From: Shewanella salipaludis
Lineage (GTDB): Bacteria > Pseudomonadota > Gammaproteobacteria > Enterobacterales > Shewanellaceae
Assembly (NCBI RefSeq): GCF_012911865.1
Contig: NZ_JAAXYH010000001.1
Span: forward strand, 186,001-250,000
Reading direction: 5' to 3'
Length of the DNA stretch: 64,000 bases
A program made the translations under genes and the position numbers. The notes under the pieces were generated by a model that was not told the DNA's origin, did no database searches, and saw nothing but the letters and a program-made list of their open reading frames with translations. Below are positions 1-10,063 of this stretch, piece after piece (within the stretch, counting starts at the first letter, position 1; every line of letters starts with the position of its first letter).

Positions 1-2249
1 ATCTCGCTTGGCGTTTGCGCTTCAGTCTCTTTGCGTGGCTGACGACGTGACTTAGCCGGCTTGCTTTCCTTGGTTTCAACCACAGCTGCGACGCTGGCAA
101 CTTGGGCTTCAACCGCGTCCACAGCCAGTTCCGGCTTGGTTTCGGGCGTGTTGTGCTCGTTTTCTATGCGAACCTTACGGCGCATGTTGCGACGCTGACG
201 ACGTTCACGGGCGACTTCCTGCTTGGGAGTGTCTTGCTCGACGTTGGCTTCCGGTGCCGCTTGGGGCGTTGAACGCGGCTTGGCATCGGCCTTAGGCTGA
301 CGCTTGGCCTGCTCATCTCTGTCACGTACCGGACGTTCCTGAGTGGCATCGACTTTCTTGGCGGTGCGGCTGCGAGGCTCGCGCGGCTCACGTGTTGCGC
401 TGTCCTTGCCTCTGCCTTCCTCGCCGCGTGGGCGACGGCTATCGCTACGGCTATCGCTACGGCGATTGCGTCTGTTGGCATTGGCATTCGCCTGTGGCTT
501 GTCGGCTGCCTTGGCTTCAACTTTCTTGACGGGTGTGCTGCTCTTGCTTTCTTCTGTGCTGAACAGGGCGCCGATGGCAGAGATTAACTTGGCGAAGAGG
601 CCAGGTTGTTGTGGCTGGGCCGCAGGCGTCACCACTTCCGGGGCTGCGACAATTTTCTGTGGCTGAGCGAAACCTTTCAGGGCCGGCTCGGGGGCCGCAG
701 TTCTTTCCAGCTTGCGCGGCTCGTACAGCTTGCTTTCAGGGCGTTCGGTACGCTTATAGCTGGACTCTGTGACTTCATCGTCGCTGCGATGACGCACAAC
801 CCGATATTCCGGGGTCATCATGTGTGCGTCTGGGATCACATAGACTTCGACGTCATGACGCTGCTCCGTGATGCGGATGGCTTTACGTTTCTCGTTGAGC
901 AGGAAGGCGGCCACATCGACCGGTACTATGGCCTCGATCTGTGAGGTGTTTTCCTTGATGGCTTCTTCTTCCATCAGACGCAGTATCGACAGGGCCAAAG
1001 ACTCTGTGCTGCGGATGGTGCCTTGGCCATGACAGCGAGGGCATAAATGTGCTGCCGACTCTTCCAGCGAAGGACGCAGACGCTGACGTGACATTTCCAT
1101 CAGACCGAAGCGGGAGATGCGTCCCAGCTGCACTCGGGCCCTGTCGTGGTGTACGGCATCGCGCAGACGATTCTCGACTTCACGTTGGTGGCGAACCGGG
1201 GTCATGTCGATGAAGTCGATGACCACCAGGCCACCCAAGTCGCGCAGACGCAACTGACGGGCGATCTCATCGGCCGCTTCCAGGTTGGTATTGAGCGCCG
1301 TTTCTTCAATGTCGCCGCCCTTGGTGGCACGCGCCGAGTTGATATCGATCGAGGTCAAGGCTTCGGTCGGGTCGATAACGATAGAACCGCCCGAAGGCAG
1401 GCGCACTTCACGCTGGAATGCGGATTCGATTTGTGACTCGATCTGGAAGTGGGTGAATAACGGCACTTCGGCTTCGTAGAGTTTGACGCGGTCGACGAAA
1501 TCGGGTCGCACCAGGGCGATATGTTGCTTGGCGTCTTCGAAGATGCGTGGATGGTCGATGAGGATTTCACCCACATCGCGGCGTAAATAGTCACGTATGG
1601 CACGGACTATCACGTTGCTCTCCTGATGGATCAGGAAAGGAGCCCCCTTGGTTTCCGAGGCTTCTTTGATTGCCGTCCAGTGGTGCATCAGCACCTTAAG
1701 ATCCCACTTGAGTTCGGTCGATTCCTTACCCACACCCGCGGTGCGGACAATCAGGCCCATGCCGGCAGGCACTTCCAGATCGGCCATGGCTTCTTTGAGT
1801 TCGGTGCGCTCATCCCCTTCGATGCGACGCGAGATACCGCCGGCGCGCGGGTTATTGGGCATCAAGACCAGGTATGAACCGGCAAGGCTGATGAAAGTGG
1901 TCAAGGCTGCGCCCTTATTGCCACGTTCTTCCTTGTCTATCTGTACTATGACTTCCTGGCCTTCGCGCACCACTTCTTTGATGTTGGGGCGACCCTGGAA
2001 AGAATAGCCCTTGGGGAAGTATTCTCTGCCGATTTCTTTCAGTGGCAGGAAGCCATGGCGGTCGGCACCATAGTCGACAAAGGCGGCTTCGAGAGAAGGC
2101 TCTACGCGGGTGATTTTACCCTTGTAGATGTTGGATTTTTTCTGTTCATGGCCTGGGCTTTCAATATCCAGATCATAAAGTTGTTGCCCATCTACCAGGG
2201 CGACGCGCAACTCTTCTGATTGAGTTGCATTGATTAACATACGTTTCAT
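1..2249 (-). CDS. rne: Ribonuclease E, 5' part (3' end outside window)
   Basis: Endoribonuclease E starts mRNA decay, matures rRNA and tRNA, and scaffolds the RNA degradosome at the inner membrane. The frame is open for 749 codons from ATG 2249 to the window edge. The N-terminal half shows the S1 domain (about residues 35-120) and the conserved catalytic region ending in the Zn-link CPRCHGQG (roughly residue 404). After about residue 500 it turns into the low-complexity Arg/Lys/Glu/Pro-rich arm typical of the non-catalytic half, including an internal Arg-Ser-Asp repeat near 430-460. The gene is divergent from rluC, as in Escherichia coli. The C-terminal degradosome-binding part is not visible. 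Confidence 0.96.
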   Translation of the reverse strand, partial: MKRMLINATQSEELRVALVDGQQLYDLDIESPGHEQKKSNIYKGKITRVEPSLEAAFVDYGADRHGFLPLKEIGREYFPKGYSFQGRPNIKEVVREGQEVIVQIDKEERGNKGAALTTFISLAGSYLVLMPNNPRAGGISRRIEGDERTELKEAMADLEVPAGMGLIVRTAGVGKESTELKWDLKVLMHHWTAIKEASETKGAPFLIHQESNVIVRAIRDYLRRDVGEILIDHPRIFEDAKQHIALVRPDFVDRVKLYEAEVPLFTHFQIESQIESAFQREVRLPSGGSIVIDPTEALTSIDINSARATKGGDIEETALNTNLEAADEIARQLRLRDLGGLVVIDFIDMTPVRHQREVENRLRDAVHHDRARVQLGRISRFGLMEMSRQRLRPSLEESAAHLCPRCHGQGTIRSTESLALSILRLMEEEAIKENTSQIEAIVPVDVAAFLLNEKRKAIRITEQRHDVEVYVIPDAHMMTPEYRVVRHRSDDEVTESSYKRTERPESKLYEPRKLERTAAPEPALKGFAQPQKIVAAPEVVTPAAQPQQPGLFAKLISAIGALFSTEESKSSTPVKKVEAKAADKPQANANANRRNRRSDSRSDSRRPRGEEGRGKDSATREPREPRSRTAKKVDATQERPVRDRDEQAKRQPKADAKPRSTPQAAPEANVEQDTPKQEVARERRQRRNMRRKVRIENEHNTPETKPELAVDAVEAQVASVAAVVETKESKPAKSRRQPRKETEAQTPSE

Positions 2250-2841
2250 GATGACATTATTCTTCTATAAATGGGTCATCAAACAACACTTCTTCGCTGC
2301 ATTACGGGCCTAATCCTGATAAACACAGCCTCACGGCTGGGGATAGGCAGAAGATGCGCATTGCTGTCCGACGCAATCGCTGCGTGTCGCATCCTATTTA
2401 TGGCTTATTTTTTAATGATTACAAAAACAAGGAATTCGTTGTAAAACATCAACCAACCCCATAAATTCTCTAATTACGTTCCGGTAATGCCCAAATCGAA
2501 TAGGTTTGTCTGACGACAAGTTAAAATTTACTTCGAAATCGGGTAAGTGTTCTGGGTGGAAACCATCTTAATTTAAGGTTGTTAACTAAGTTTAATCGTA
2601 AAAATGTGTTTTTCTATAATTAACTCAAGGTACGATTTGCAAATCAATGAGTTGCGACCTAGTTGAACAGGGTTTCTACTGCGTGAACACCGCTTGAAAT
2701 GGGGCCTTTGTGAACACTTTATTCACCTATTATCCCCACTCGCTGGTGAAATATAGCAATAATCAAAAAATTCGGCAATGGAAAGGCACAATTCTTCTCA
2801 CTTGTTGTACAATGAGCGCCGTTACTACGAAATGGCGCATC
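2250..2841. promoter_or_regulatory. rne leader and divergent rne/rluC promoter region
   Basis: This is a 590-base non-coding gap. Next to rne it holds potential stem-loops: arms 2326-2330/2335-2339, and a larger bulged stem with outer arms 2353-2358/2388-2393 and inner arms 2360-2364/2373-2377. In E. coli a long structured rne leader mediates RNase E autoregulation, so these may be the equivalent; that is inference. Toward rluC there are -10-like hexamers at 2615-2620 (TATAAT) and 2808-2813 (TACAAT), both with weak -35 partners. The reading frame of rluC extends up to 2710, but the part before 2842 does not resemble the family. Confidence 0.5.
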
Positions 2842-3801
2842 ATGAACACAGAATCTACCTCCCCCCAAGTCCAGTTGGTCACCATAGATGAAGACAACGC
2901 CGGACAACGCATAGATAATTTTCTGCTGACCAAACTCAAAGGCGTTCCCAAGAGCATGATCTACCGCATCGTGCGTAAGGGTGAGGTCAGGGTCAACAAG
3001 AAACGCATCAAGCCGGAATATAAGTTGCAGGACAGGGATATTGTACGTATTCCGCCGGTGCGGGTCGCCGAGCCGGATAACCGTACCGCACCTTCTGCCA
3101 ATCTGACCAAGGTCTCGCAACTCGAAGACCGTATCTTGCATGAAGATATGCATCTTATCGTGCTCAATAAGCCGGCGGGGATCGCCGTCCATGGTGGCAG
3201 CGGGGTGGATTACGGGGTGATAGAAGCGCTGCGGGCGCTCAGACCACAGCAGAAATTCCTCGAGCTGGTGCATAGATTGGACAAAGACACCTCAGGTGTG
3301 TTGCTGATTGCCAAGAAACGCAGTGCCCTCAAATATCTGCATGATCAGCTCAGATATAAGAAGATGCAGAAAGATTATCTGGCCCTGGTCAAGGGCGAGT
3401 GGTCGGCGCAGGATAAAGTGGTCAAGGTACCCTTGCTCAAGCTGACCCTCAAGTCCGGTGAGCGCATCGTCCGGGTCAATGCCGAAGGCAAGCCGTCCGA
3501 GACACGCTACAAGATAATGCAGCGCTACCAGGGCTGCACCTTGGTCCAGGCCAGCCCGGTAACGGGCAGGACCCACCAGATCCGGGTGCATTGTCAGTAC
3601 ACAGGCCATCCCATCGCCTGCGACGATAAGTACAGCGAGCAAGGGTTCGATAACAGCATGCGCAGCCTGGGGCTGAACCGATTATTCCTGCATGCCGCCG
3701 AGCTGATGTTTACCCATCCCGACTCGGAAGAGATAATGCGGGTCAAGGCACCGCTGGATGACAATCTCGAAGCCCTGCTGACTAAGCTGACCCGGGTCTG
3801 A
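2842..3801 (+). CDS. rluC: 23S rRNA pseudouridine synthase RluC
   Basis: RluC converts uridines 955, 2504 and 2580 of 23S rRNA (E. coli numbering) to pseudouridine. The 319-residue product has an N-terminal S4 RNA-binding domain (about residues 15-85, with GQRIDNFL and the KSMIYRI segment) and an RluA-type catalytic domain with the active-site motif HRLDKDTSG and the later GRTHQIRVH motif. I chose ATG 2842 because it gives exactly the E. coli length and aligns with its N-terminus; an upstream in-frame ATG at 2710 would add 44 residues with no family resemblance. The next gene follows after one base, so the two are probably co-transcribed. Confidence 0.95.
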   Translation: MNTESTSPQVQLVTIDEDNAGQRIDNFLLTKLKGVPKSMIYRIVRKGEVRVNKKRIKPEYKLQDRDIVRIPPVRVAEPDNRTAPSANLTKVSQLEDRILHEDMHLIVLNKPAGIAVHGGSGVDYGVIEALRALRPQQKFLELVHRLDKDTSGVLLIAKKRSALKYLHDQLRYKKMQKDYLALVKGEWSAQDKVVKVPLLKLTLKSGERIVRVNAEGKPSETRYKIMQRYQGCTLVQASPVTGRTHQIRVHCQYTGHPIACDDKYSEQGFDNSMRSLGLNRLFLHAAELMFTHPDSEEIMRVKAPLDDNLEALLTKLTRV

Positions 3802-3802
3802 C

Positions 3803-4471
3803 ATGGGTATGGGCATGGGCGAGCGGAGGCAAGGCTACGAGCTGGTGATTTTCGATTGGGATGGCACCCTGATGGATTCCGTCGGCAAGATAGTCGCCTG
3901 CATGGCGCGGCTCGCCCTGGAACTCGCCAGGCCGGTGCCGAGTGAGGCCGCCATCCGCGATATCATAGGCTTGTCCATGACCAAGGCGCTGGCGCAGTTG
4001 TTCCCGCACGAGACGCCTCAGGTTTATCGGCAGATGCAAGCCTGCTTTCGACAGCACTACCTCGAGTTGGATACCACTCCCAGCCCGCTCTTCGAGGGCA
4101 GCAGGGACTTGCTGGTGCAGCTCAAGGCGCGGGGATACCGACTGGCAATCGCCACCGGAAAAGGGCGGCAGGGACTCGAGCGTGTGCTGCAGGAGACGGG
4201 CCTGGGCGAGTATTTCGATGCCAGTCGCTGCGCCGATGAAGCCGAGAGCAAGCCCCACCCACAGATGCTGCAGCAGTTGTTGCATCAGCTGCGGCTCGGG
4301 CCCGAGCAGGCGATCATGGTCGGGGATTCTGTGCATGACCTCTTCATGGCCAAACATGCCGGCATGGACGCCATCGGGGTCAGCTACGGTGCCCACAGCG
4401 CGGCGCAGTTACGTGGCGCCGGCCCCAAAGCCATCATAGACTCGGCCGGGGAGCTGCTTGCACACCTGTAA
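3803..4471 (+). CDS. HAD-superfamily phosphatase (phosphoglycolate phosphatase-like)
   Basis: A 222-residue haloacid dehalogenase-type hydrolase. Motif I is FDWDGTLMDS near residue 16, with the two Asp of DxD. Motif II lies in the IATGKG segment, motif III is the Lys of SKPHPQML, and motif IV is the GDSVHD acidic cluster. A helical cap is inserted after motif I, as in the Gph/PGP subgroup. It starts one base after the rluC stop, which implies a shared transcript. ATG 3809 is an alternative start two codons in. The true substrate cannot be told from sequence; phosphoglycolate or a nucleotide phosphate are the usual choices. Confidence 0.85.
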   Translation: MGMGMGERRQGYELVIFDWDGTLMDSVGKIVACMARLALELARPVPSEAAIRDIIGLSMTKALAQLFPHETPQVYRQMQACFRQHYLELDTTPSPLFEGSRDLLVQLKARGYRLAIATGKGRQGLERVLQETGLGEYFDASRCADEAESKPHPQMLQQLLHQLRLGPEQAIMVGDSVHDLFMAKHAGMDAIGVSYGAHSAAQLRGAGPKAIIDSAGELLAHL

Positions 4472-4540
4472 CGTCGCGCCGGTGGTTTCCGTCCTATCTA
4501 TTCCCTATCTATACCTTTTCTATACCTTCAATATCCTTAA

Positions 4541-5140
4541 TCACATCCGTCCATCGTCCCCGAGCACGTCCAGCCCCTGGCTGAGCAACATCTGCGTCAG
4601 TAAAATCAACGGCAAGCCAACCAGGGTATTGGGATCCCGGCCTTCGAGGCGGGAAAACAGGGCTATGCCCAGACCTTCGCTCTTGAAGCTGCCGGCGCAG
4701 TAATAGGGCGCTTCCCGGCGAACATAATTTTGGATCTGCGCCTGGGACAGAGTCCTGAAATGAACCGTGAAAGGCTCGACCTCGGCGGTCATGGTGTCTG
4801 TGGCCCCGTTGTAGAGTGCCAGTCCGGTATAGAAGGTGATGGCCTTGCCGGATGCCTGGGTGAGCTGGGCGACGGCGGTGGCGAAGTTGAGCGGCTTGCC
4901 GGTGATCTTGCCTTCGATAACCGCGACTTGATCCGAGCCTATCACAAGTGCACCCGGGTGCATCCTGTCGCCGGCCCTGGCCTTGGCCTGGGCCAAACGC
5001 AGCACCAGGGCCTCGGGGCCTTCGCCCGGCAAAGGGCTCTCGTCGACCTTTGGGCTGCAGCAGCCGAAGGGCAGTTGCAGCTTCTCCAGCAATTGTTTTC
5101 GATATTCCGAGGTAGAGGCTAAAATAAGATCTGCTGTCAT
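4541..5140 (-). CDS. yceF: Maf-like nucleotide pyrophosphatase YceF (m7GTP type)
   Basis: Maf-family house-cleaning enzyme that hydrolyses non-canonical nucleoside triphosphates; the YceF branch prefers 7-methyl-GTP. Visible are the N-terminal LILASTS signature, the PKVDES motif, [11 protein letters not shown] containing the catalytic Asp, and the C-terminal DPNTLVGLP motif. The product is 199 residues. I chose ATG 5140 because it matches the family N-terminus and has GGGTGA a few bases upstream; a TTG at 5152 in the same frame is less likely. It stands convergent to the HAD gene and divergent from yceD. Confidence 0.92.
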   Translation of the reverse strand: MTADLILASTSEYRKQLLEKLQLPFGCCSPKVDESPLPGEGPEALVLRLAQAKARAGDRMHPGALVIGSDQVAVIEGKITGKPLNFATAVAQLTQASGKAITFYTGLALYNGATDTMTAEVEPFTVHFRTLSQAQIQNYVRREAPYYCAGSFKSEGLGIALFSRLEGRDPNTLVGLPLILLTQMLLSQGLDVLGDDGRM

Positions 5141-5377
5141 TGGGTCACCCAAGGGGGAGTAGAATGTGGGCGTATTGTACCTGTGGCGGCTTTTATGTCA
5201 CCCGGGAATGACCCGGATGCCCCCGGAACGCATTCATTTGCGCGAATGCGGCTATTTTAGCCTGCTAATGCTTGTGGAACCCGGGGCGCTTGGGTAAAAT
5301 TTCGCTTCCGTCAATTTCAATGTCGGGGTCAGGAAAGGGTCTGTAGTGCAAACTGCAACCCAGGCATCATTTTTTCT

Positions 5378-5404
5378 TTGACTCTGGCGTTTTCAAACTA
5401 TAAT
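5378..5404 (+). promoter_or_regulatory. Probable sigma-70 promoter of yceD-rpmF-plsX
   Basis: TTGACT at 5378-5383 and a perfect TATAAT at 5399-5404, separated by 15 bases; reading the -10 as TAATAT gives the usual 17. Transcription would start near 5411-5412, only a few bases before the yceD ATG at 5416, leaving an almost leaderless message. No ribosome-binding site is visible before that ATG, which fits this reading. Confidence 0.6.
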
Positions 5405-5415
5405 ATGCGCGCCTT

Positions 5416-5940
5416 ATGCAAACAGTAAAGATACCGGTTTCAATTGATCCTTTTCGCACTGCCGCGAGTCGACTCACCTATCAGGGGGTTGTTCCTGGTC
5501 AGCAGCTGAAGCGATTAAATGAGTTATGTGCCGGCGACTGTTCCGATGTGACAGTGTCGTTGGAATGTGGCGTAGATTTACAGGGGATAGTCTACCTGAA
5601 AGGGAAGGCTGTGACGGAGCTCACTCTGATATGTCAACGTTGCATGACGCTTTATACCACAGAGGTTACGGTCGACTTCTGCTTTAGTCCTTGTCGGACG
5701 CCGGCAGAAATCGATGAGCTCCCGGATGCGTATGACCCGATTGAGTGCAATGAAATTGGCGAAATACGTCTGCATCAATTGATCGAAGATGAATTGATAG
5801 TCGCCATGCCCATCATCCCTATGCATGAAGGTACTGATTGCAATAAGGGATCGAAGGATGTGGTTGTAGGCGAGATCGAATCCGCTCAAGAGGAGCGTCC
5901 AAATCCGTTTGCAGTGTTAGAAAAACTGAAGAGCAAGTAA
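5416..5940 (+). CDS. yceD: YceD, DUF177 family 23S rRNA accumulation protein
   Basis: Conserved 174-residue protein of the DUF177/YceD family, linked in bacteria and plastids to 23S rRNA accumulation. The family Cys-x-x-Cys is seen as LICQRCM near residue 73, followed by an acidic middle and the C-terminal signature PNPFAVLEKLK. The start MQTVKIP aligns with the E. coli start, so ATG 5416 is secure even though no ribosome-binding site precedes it. It sits directly upstream of rpmF, the typical arrangement. Confidence 0.93.
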   Translation: MQTVKIPVSIDPFRTAASRLTYQGVVPGQQLKRLNELCAGDCSDVTVSLECGVDLQGIVYLKGKAVTELTLICQRCMTLYTTEVTVDFCFSPCRTPAEIDELPDAYDPIECNEIGEIRLHQLIEDELIVAMPIIPMHEGTDCNKGSKDVVVGEIESAQEERPNPFAVLEKLKSK

Positions 5941-5957
5941 TCTAGGAGACAGGGCCC

Positions 5958-6128
5958 ATGGCTGTACAACAGAATAAAAAATCTCGTTCAAAGCGCGGAA
6001 TGCGCCGTTCACATGACGCACTGAGCACAGCTCAGTTGTCTGTAGACGCTACCAGCGGTGAATTACATTTGCGTCACAACGTGACTGCCGATGGTTTCTA
6101 TCGCGGTAAAAAGGTTATCAACAAGTAA
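5958..6128 (+). CDS. rpmF: 50S ribosomal protein L32
   Basis: A 56-residue basic protein that opens with [20 protein letters not shown], the strongly conserved L32 N-terminus, and ends in RGKKVINK. It is a structural protein of the large ribosomal subunit. It lies 17 bases after yceD, with an AGGAGA-type ribosome-binding site upstream, and 15 bases before plsX. This is the classical coupling of ribosome and membrane lipid synthesis genes. The Zn-binding cysteines of some L32 forms are absent, as in E. coli-type L32. Confidence 0.96.
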   Translation: MAVQQNKKSRSKRGMRRSHDALSTAQLSVDATSGELHLRHNVTADGFYRGKKVINK

Positions 6129-6143
6129 TTTGTTGGTTTCCTA

Positions 6144-7172
6144 ATGACGAGTCTGACGCTTGCGTTAGATGCGATGGGCGGCGATCATGGCCCCCACGTC
6201 ACAGTGCCTGCAGCCTTGCGGGCACTAAAATTACATCCTTCTCTCAATATCATTTTGGTCGGTGATAAGGCCCAAATCGATATCCATCTGCAATCTGCAG
6301 AAGCCGTTTTACTCTCCCGTTTAGAGATATTGCACACCACAGAAGTGGTGAAAATGTGCGATCGTCCGGTACATGCATTGCGTTCACGCAAGAATAGCTC
6401 CATGCGTCTCGCCATAGAGTTGGTAAGGGATGACAAGGCCCAGGCCTGTGTCAGTGCCGGTAATACGGGTGCCTTGATGGCCATGGCGAAAGTGCTGCTG
6501 AAAACCTTACCCGGTATCGACAGGCCCGCCCTGGTGACCTGTTTGCCAACAGTGACCCGCAAGCCGGTGTATTTGCTGGATTTGGGGGCCAATATCTCCT
6601 GTGACTCAGAAACCTTATTTCAGTTTGCCGTCATGGGATCTGTCCTGTGTGAAGCGGTGGAGAAGACGTCACGCCCCAAGGTGGCGTTACTGAACATAGG
6701 TAGAGAGGAGATCAAGGGCAACGATCAGGTGCAACAGGCCGGGCAGTTATTACAACATACGGATAGGCTCAACTACACTGGTTTTATCGAGGGTGATGAA
6801 ATCTACAGTGGCAATGTCGATGTGATCGTCTGTGATGGCTTCGTCGGCAACATCACGCTCAAGACATCCGAAGGCATAGCCAAGTTACTGGTGGATAGGC
6901 TCAAGCAAGGTTTGACCCAAGGTTTTTTTGTACGTTTTCTGGCTAAAATCATCGCCCCGCGCATTCAGGCGGTACTGAGCCAGATGAACCCCGACCACTA
7001 CAATGGTGCAAGTCTGATAGGATTGCGCGGAATAGTAGTAAAAAGCCATGGAAACGCGGACGCGACTGCCTATTTACAAGCGATTAGTTTGGCAGTGACC
7101 GAAGCGCAACGTCGACTCCCTGAAATGATAAAAGATCGTTTGGAGTCGATTCTTTTAGATATCAATAGCTGA
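6144..7172 (+). CDS. plsX: Phosphate acyltransferase PlsX
   Basis: PlsX converts acyl-ACP to acyl-phosphate for phospholipid synthesis and acts peripherally at the inner membrane. The 342-residue product begins [16 protein letters not shown], the family signature, and contains [12 protein letters not shown] and the C-terminal G(A)[14 protein letters not shown] motif, all conserved in the family. It lies 15 bases after rpmF and 9 before fabH, in the usual operon order. Confidence 0.96.
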   Translation: MTSLTLALDAMGGDHGPHVTVPAALRALKLHPSLNIILVGDKAQIDIHLQSAEAVLLSRLEILHTTEVVKMCDRPVHALRSRKNSSMRLAIELVRDDKAQACVSAGNTGALMAMAKVLLKTLPGIDRPALVTCLPTVTRKPVYLLDLGANISCDSETLFQFAVMGSVLCEAVEKTSRPKVALLNIGREEIKGNDQVQQAGQLLQHTDRLNYTGFIEGDEIYSGNVDVIVCDGFVGNITLKTSEGIAKLLVDRLKQGLTQGFFVRFLAKIIAPRIQAVLSQMNPDHYNGASLIGLRGIVVKSHGNADATAYLQAISLAVTEAQRRLPEMIKDRLESILLDINS

Positions 7173-7181
7173 CTCTTCCTT

Positions 7182-8141
7182 ATGCATACAAAAATTCTCG
7201 GAACCGGCAGTTACCTGCCGGTGCAGGTACGTAGCAATCAAGATCTGGAAAAAATGGTGGAAACCACAGATCAGTGGATTGTTGAACGCACCGGGATCTC
7301 GGAGCGTCGCATTGCGGCCACTGAAGAGACCGTTTCAACCATGGGTTACAGGGCGGCAGTCAACGCCCTCGAAATGGCCAACATAGAAGCAGCCGACTTA
7401 GATATGATCATCTGCGGCACCACCAGTGCCAGCAATGCATTCCCGGCCGCCGCCTGTGAAATTCAAACCTTGCTCGGCATTCATACTATCCCAGCCTTCG
7501 ATATTGCCGCCGCCTGTTCAGGCTTCGTCTATGCCTTATCTGTTGCCGATCAATTTATCAAAGCCGGTACGGCTAAAAAAATCTTGGTGGTAGGCGCGGA
7601 CGTATTGTCGCGCCTCTGTGAGCCGGAAGACAGATCGACCATTATCTTGTTTGGTGACGGCGCCGGCGCCGTGGTGGTTGGGGCCAGTGAGACCCCGGGG
7701 ATCTTATCGACCCATATCTACGCCGATGGTCGCCAGGGAGACCTGCTCAAGTGCGCCTTACCGCCGCGAGGGGAGCAGCCCACAGATATTTCCGGTTATA
7801 TGACAATGAAAGGCAACGAAGTCTTCAAGGTGGCAGTGACTCAGTTATCCCACGTGGTGACTGAAACCTTAAGGCTCAATAACATAGGTAAGTCAGAGAT
7901 CGACTGGTTGGTGCCGCATCAGGCGAATTTCCGTATCATCAATGCCACGGCCAAGAAGCTCGACATGAGCCTGGATAAGGTGGTATTGACCCTGGCCAAA
8001 CACGGCAACACCTCGGCGGCTTCCGTGCCTATCGCCTTGGATGAAGCCGTCAGGGATGGCCGCATTCAGCGGGGGCAATTATTGTTGCTGGAGGCCTTCG
8101 GTGCCGGTTTTGCCTGGGGCAGTGCACTGATCCGTTTTTAA
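7182..8141 (+). CDS. fabH: Beta-ketoacyl-ACP synthase III
   Basis: FabH condenses acetyl-CoA with malonyl-ACP to start type II fatty acid synthesis. The catalytic triad is visible: Cys112 in AAACSGF, His246 in VPHQANF and Asn276 in KHGNTSA. Length, 319 residues, is normal for the family. It is preceded by plsX and followed by a gap with a large inverted repeat before fabD. Confidence 0.96.
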   Translation: MHTKILGTGSYLPVQVRSNQDLEKMVETTDQWIVERTGISERRIAATEETVSTMGYRAAVNALEMANIEAADLDMIICGTTSASNAFPAAACEIQTLLGIHTIPAFDIAAACSGFVYALSVADQFIKAGTAKKILVVGADVLSRLCEPEDRSTIILFGDGAGAVVVGASETPGILSTHIYADGRQGDLLKCALPPRGEQPTDISGYMTMKGNEVFKVAVTQLSHVVTETLRLNNIGKSEIDWLVPHQANFRIINATAKKLDMSLDKVVLTLAKHGNTSAASVPIALDEAVRDGRIQRGQLLLLEAFGAGFAWGSALIRF

Positions 8142-8145
8142 CCCC

Positions 8146-8220
8146 GCGGCCCGAGGCTGCCGATCGCCGAGTGTGGTTAACCGGCGGGCATCATCGCCGG
8201 CAGCTAACGCTTCGGGCCGC
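8146..8220 (+). repeat. Large GC-rich inverted repeat between fabH and fabD
   Basis: The fabH-fabD gap carries imperfect arms: GCGGCCCGA at 8146-8154 pairs with the TTCGGGCCGC end at 8211-8220, and the adjacent GGCTGCC pairs in part with GGCAGC. An inner hairpin (CGGCG...CGCCG) lies in the loop. No T-run follows, so it is more likely an mRNA processing or stability element, or a partial attenuator, than a full terminator. Confidence 0.5.
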
Positions 8221-8253
8221 CGTTTGATAGACAAATAAATAGGTATAAATATT

Positions 8254-9180
8254 ATGGAAAATGTTGCTTTCGTGTTCCCTGGCCAAGGCTCTCAGGCCGT
8301 CGGCATGCTGGCCGAGTTGGGCGCAACACATGAGGTCGTTACCCAGACATTCGCCGAGGCCAGCGAGGCCCTGGGCTATGATCTATGGGCCCTGGTACAA
8401 GATGGTCCGGCGGAAACGCTCAATGAAACCGATAAGACCCAACCGGCATTATTGGCGGCCAGCGTCGCCATCTGGCGGGCTTTCCTTGCCACAGGCAAGG
8501 CACTGCCAAACGTCTTGGCGGGTCATAGTCTGGGCGAGTATTCGGCGCTGGTGTGTGCCGGTGTGATAGATTTTAAGGCCGCTATCAAGCTCGTCGAGCT
8601 GCGTGGCCAACTGATGCAGCAGGCGGTACCTGCGGGTACGGGTGCCATGTATGCCATCATTGGCCTGGATGATGCGGCCATTGCCGCGGCCTGTGAAGCG
8701 GCGTCCGAGGGGGAGGTCGTCAGTCCGGTGAATTTCAACAGCCCAGGGCAGGTCGTTATCGCGGGTCAGAAAGAGGCGGTTGAGCGTGCGGCCGTTGCCT
8801 GCAAGGCCGCAGGTGCCAAGATGGCGGTGGCGTTACCCGTCAGCGTGCCATCCCACTGTGCCCTGATGAAGCCGGCGGCAGATAAGTTGGCTCAGGCACT
8901 GGAAAGCATCGCATTTTCAAGCCCGAGCATAAGAGTGATCAATAACGTCGATGTGGCTTCGCCCACCTCGGCGGCAGACATTAAAGATGCTTTGGTACGC
9001 CAATTGTATTGTCCGGTTCGCTGGAGCGAGACGGTAGAGAAGATGGCGGCAGAAGGCATCAACCAGTTAGTCGAATGTGGTCCAGGCAAGGTATTGACTG
9101 GGTTGACCAAGAGAATCAATAAATCTGTGTCAGCGCAAGCAGTGAACGATGCTGCATCTTTCGCCGCGCTGACCGCATAA
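8254..9180 (+). CDS. fabD: Malonyl-CoA:ACP transacylase
   Basis: FabD loads malonyl groups onto acyl carrier protein. The product has 308 residues with the nucleophile motif GHSLGEYSALV (Ser92), catalytic His201 in VPSHCALM, the N-terminal FPGQGSQ motif and a Gln/Arg oxyanion region. It lies 9 bases before fabG and is part of fabHDG-acpP. It follows the stem-loop region after fabH, so its level may be set separately from fabH. Confidence 0.96.
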   Translation: MENVAFVFPGQGSQAVGMLAELGATHEVVTQTFAEASEALGYDLWALVQDGPAETLNETDKTQPALLAASVAIWRAFLATGKALPNVLAGHSLGEYSALVCAGVIDFKAAIKLVELRGQLMQQAVPAGTGAMYAIIGLDDAAIAAACEAASEGEVVSPVNFNSPGQVVIAGQKEAVERAAVACKAAGAKMAVALPVSVPSHCALMKPAADKLAQALESIAFSSPSIRVINNVDVASPTSAADIKDALVRQLYCPVRWSETVEKMAAEGINQLVECGPGKVLTGLTKRINKSVSAQAVNDAASFAALTA

Positions 9181-9189
9181 GGAGTTTGT

Positions 9190-9936
9190 ATGAGTGTTAA
9201 CCTGAATTTGAACGGTAAAGTGGCCTTGGTCACGGGCGCCAGCCGCGGAATTGGCCGGGCCATCGCCGAGACGTTAGTCCAGGCGGGAGCCCTGGTAATA
9301 GGCACTGCGACCAGTGAGCGCGGTGCCGCGGCCATTCAGGACTATCTGGGGGATAAAGGTTTCGGGTTGGTACTTAACGTGACCGACAGTCAGTCGGTGA
9401 GCGATTTATTCGCCCAGATCAAAGAAAAAGCCGGGGATGTTGATATTCTGGTCAACAACGCAGGTATTACCCGCGATAATTTGCTGATGCGCATGAAAGA
9501 TGATGAATGGCAGGATATCATAGACACTAACCTGACATCCTTGTTCCGTCTGTCCAAGCCTGTGATGCGCACCATGATGAAGAAACGCTTCGGTCGTATT
9601 ATCAATATTGGCTCAGTCGTAGGCACCATGGGCAATGCAGGGCAGGTGAACTACTCTGCGGCCAAGGCCGGCTTGATCGGATTTACAAAATCTCTTGCCA
9701 GAGAGGTTGCATCTCGGCAAATTACGGTTAATGCTATTGCTCCTGGATTTATCCAGACAGACATGACGGATGAGCTGACCGAAGAACAGCAACAAGCTAT
9801 CATGTCTCAAGTTCCGATGGAACGTTTAGGGCAAGCGCAAGAAATTGCTAACGCTGTGCTTTTTTTGGCCTCGGACTCTGCCGCTTACATCACAGGGGAA
9901 ACCTTGCATGTGAATGGCGGCATGTACATGGTTTAA
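9190..9936 (+). CDS. fabG: 3-oxoacyl-ACP reductase
   Basis: NADPH-dependent short-chain dehydrogenase of fatty acid elongation. The 248-residue product has the Rossmann motif TGASRGIG (residues 15-22), the NNAG motif and the catalytic Ser142, Tyr155 and Lys159. It begins 9 bases after the fabD stop, with AAGGAG upstream, and is followed by acpP after a 164-base regulatory gap. Confidence 0.96.
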   Translation: MSVNLNLNGKVALVTGASRGIGRAIAETLVQAGALVIGTATSERGAAAIQDYLGDKGFGLVLNVTDSQSVSDLFAQIKEKAGDVDILVNNAGITRDNLLMRMKDDEWQDIIDTNLTSLFRLSKPVMRTMMKKRFGRIINIGSVVGTMGNAGQVNYSAAKAGLIGFTKSLAREVASRQITVNAIAPGFIQTDMTDELTEEQQQAIMSQVPMERLGQAQEIANAVLFLASDSAAYITGETLHVNGGMYMV

Positions 9937-10002
9937 GGGCGAATGGCAGGGAATCTGTCGCAATTGAGTTGTGATTTTCATTGGGATGCAAGCCAAATTT
10001 CG

Positions 10003-10013
10003 TGGTTAGACCA
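10003..10013. promoter_or_regulatory. FadR-like operator upstream of acpP
   Basis: TGGTTAGACCA differs from the E. coli FadR core (TGGTCNGACCA) at one base and forms a 5+3+5 inverted repeat with its flanks. FadR activates fatty-acid synthesis genes in E. coli, so the position is plausible. The match is short and no FadR footprint can be inferred from sequence alone. Confidence 0.35.
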
Positions 10014-10063
10014 CAAAAACTAAGCTTGCATTGTCAGTAGAATCGAATAAACTACTCGCAATC

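Noticed and set aside
2710..2841. Extended N-terminus of RluC from ATG 2710
   Set aside because: The 44 extra residues have no counterpart in the family, and the segment contains a likely -10 element.
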